A stretch of 64,000 nt of DNA from Sipunculus nudus. Lineage: Eukaryota; Annelida; Sipuncula; Golfingiida; Sipunculidae. The first letter of the stretch is position 1. Each line of letters starts with the position of its first letter. The stretch is from contig CM049307.1 of assembly GCA_026874595.1 (NCBI GenBank), positions 38,916,862 to 38,980,861 on the forward strand. Direction: 5' to 3'. A program made the position numbers and the translations under genes. The notes beneath the pieces were generated by a model. That model saw nothing but the letters and a program-made list of their open reading frames with translations. It did no database searches and had not been told where the DNA came from. Shown here piece by piece: positions 62,795 to 64,000 of the stretch.

Positions 62795-62930
62795 TTTACT
62801 CTATTACTTTGTCTTCTGTTTCTATTACTATTACAGCTAAAATTTTTGAGTCTATTACTATTACTATTACGTGGAAAAAGCTGTAATAGTCAATTACTAT
62901 TACTAATTACTATTACCCCATGTCCGACCT
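62795..62930. repeat. ATTACT-rich low-complexity block, second
   Basis: The same hexamers are seen (TCTATTACTATTACTATTAC), ending ATTACCCCATGTCCG. Its end is the inverse of the start of the block at 60886, but the hexamers run in the same direction. Confidence 0.75.
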
Positions 62931-63420
62931 ACTTATCTCACCAATCTCAGCCATATTGCCCAACATACTGTACTATAAATAACAGATTATACCAACGACA
63001 AGAGCTGTCATAGTGCAGGTAATTAACCATTTTTTATAATGCATGCCAACCGTAATATTTTGGGTACGAATATAGAATACCTCAGGCGCCTAAGCCGGCC
63101 AACTTAACTGGCCCACCCTGTCTTTTACAAGAGATGTATGTACTTAGTAACACATACCCTCACTAATAACTGTCTATTTGTCCATTCCTTCTCATGTTCC
63201 TATCATTTGTATCCTGTATTGCTCCCCCTCCGTCTTTCCAAAACCAACGCCGCCATGTTGCCATAGGCTTCCCCTACTTTCCCCATAACGTCATTAGGAA
63301 TCACCTTCTCACACAATCTCATCGATTCACTATCTCGCTACACTTCTCCTCGTTCCTGTGCCATTTCTCTACCATCTTTACCTACTGATTCATTGATCTA
63401 TCATTTATCTATTCCTCCCA

Positions 63421-63590
63421 CAAGGGGGGGGGGGGGGGGGGGTCTCCCCCAATTATTCCTCATTATTTCTCGTTCATTCTTATCATTGTACCTCTTAAAG
63501 GGGGGGTTTGGGGGGTCTCCCCCCATAATTATTCCCCATTATTTCTATCTATAACAGGGGGGGGGGTGTTCGGGGGGTCTCCCCTGACAT
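63421..63590. repeat. G-rich tandem units with GGGGGTCTCCCCC hairpins
   Basis: Three units of about 65-75 bp each contain a G run (19, 7 and 10 G) followed closely by GGGGGGTCTCCCC. 'AATTATTCC.CATTATTTCT' links the units. Both G-quadruplexes and short GGGGG/CCCCC hairpins are possible. Confidence 0.8.
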
Positions 63591-63799
63591 TTCCATGTCA
63601 GATATATGAATTTACAATTCGGTCTAGAGAAAATTTCGCCCTCTATAAATGATGTCATACAACTGGGGTTTCCCCAAACACTTTGACAAAGAGACCAACT
63701 CACGTGATCATGCTCATTCACCCATAAACATCTTTTGTCTAAACTTAAATACCCCAATTTTCCACAGGGTTGGGTTTTAGGCTGCCCCAAACCTGTTTT

Positions 63800-63885
63800 C
63801 GGCAGGGCAGAGCCTAAAAGCTGCCTTTAACTGCCTAAAATAGGTTATAACCTGCCTAAAACTGCCTTTAACTGCCTAAAACTTA
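63800..63885. repeat. Short-period CTGCCTAAAA/CTGCCTTTAA repeat
   Basis: About seven copies of a 10-11-bp word, CTGCCTAAAA or CTGCCTTTAA, with CCTAAAACT variants, lie near the end of the window. Confidence 0.75.
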
Positions 63886-64000
63886 CTTACCCTCACCTAA
63901 GACTTGCAGTGTAACTTTGTTTTATTGTTGCACAGATAAATGCATTAAAGAAATATGCTAAACAAATTAAAAGTGAGGAACACTTAAAATAAACAAATTA

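Larger units (their letters stand above)
59276..64000 (-). other. Presumptive intron 1 or 5' flank of IFT70
   Basis: I looked for a minus-strand exon giving the missing start (about 20 residues, phase 0, probably with an IPDGE-like motif) and found none. Exon 1 probably lies beyond 64000. The stretch holds a G17 run, a 52-bp duplication, ATTACT-rich blocks and a G-rich block, each listed separately. Confidence 0.4.

Overview
The window is eukaryotic nuclear DNA: AT-rich, with short coding islands bounded by GT/AG splice sites and no bacterial gene layout. The long exon-poor introns, ACGG/ACAG-type tetranucleotide tracts beside 'GCTCAGCTGA' ends, and about 160-bp tandem cores recall the 'pearl'-type repeats of bivalve molluscs. 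A bivalve or other lophotrochozoan is my inference from these repeats and from the protein sequences. No species marker was seen.

Two conserved protein genes converge tail to tail. On the + strand (2296-14637) lie the last 11 exons of a class II Rab11 family-interacting protein (FIP3/FIP4/Nuf type). They encode a long coiled coil ending in a C-terminal Rab11-binding domain; the 5' part is upstream of the window. On the - strand (58393 down to 27024) lie 15 exons of IFT70/TTC30, the TPR protein of the IFT-B complex in cilia. They give 631 residues and lack only a short N-terminal exon that I could not find. Exon phases close exactly throughout both genes.

Layout: 1-14.6 kb, FIP gene with MITEs, a (TA)n tract and an eight-copy 44-bp minisatellite in introns. 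14.6-21.3 kb, presumptive 3' UTR/intergenic DNA, with a tiny repetitive ORF just before a polyadenylation signal. 21.3-25.2 kb, two head-to-head pearl-like elements. 25.2-27.0 kb, 3' flank of IFT70. 27.0-58.4 kb, IFT70, whose introns are swollen by tandem-core elements, including two closely related copies (29.7-31.7 and 48.6-52.3 kb). 58.4-64 kb, intron 1 or 5' flank of IFT70, with a complete hAT-type MITE with a perfect 8-bp target duplication and G-rich and ATTACT-rich repeats.

The two proteins act in different systems, recycling endosomes/cytokinesis and intraflagellar transport. Both link to ciliary membrane traffic in other animals, but the sequence shows no functional coupling.

The most unusual material is in the repeats. 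A 12-bp palindrome, GGTGGCGCCACC, recurs once per unit in tandem cores and, decayed, in other families. Three unrelated intronic element families carry nuclear-receptor-type motifs (TGACCT direct repeats and TCAAGGTCA).
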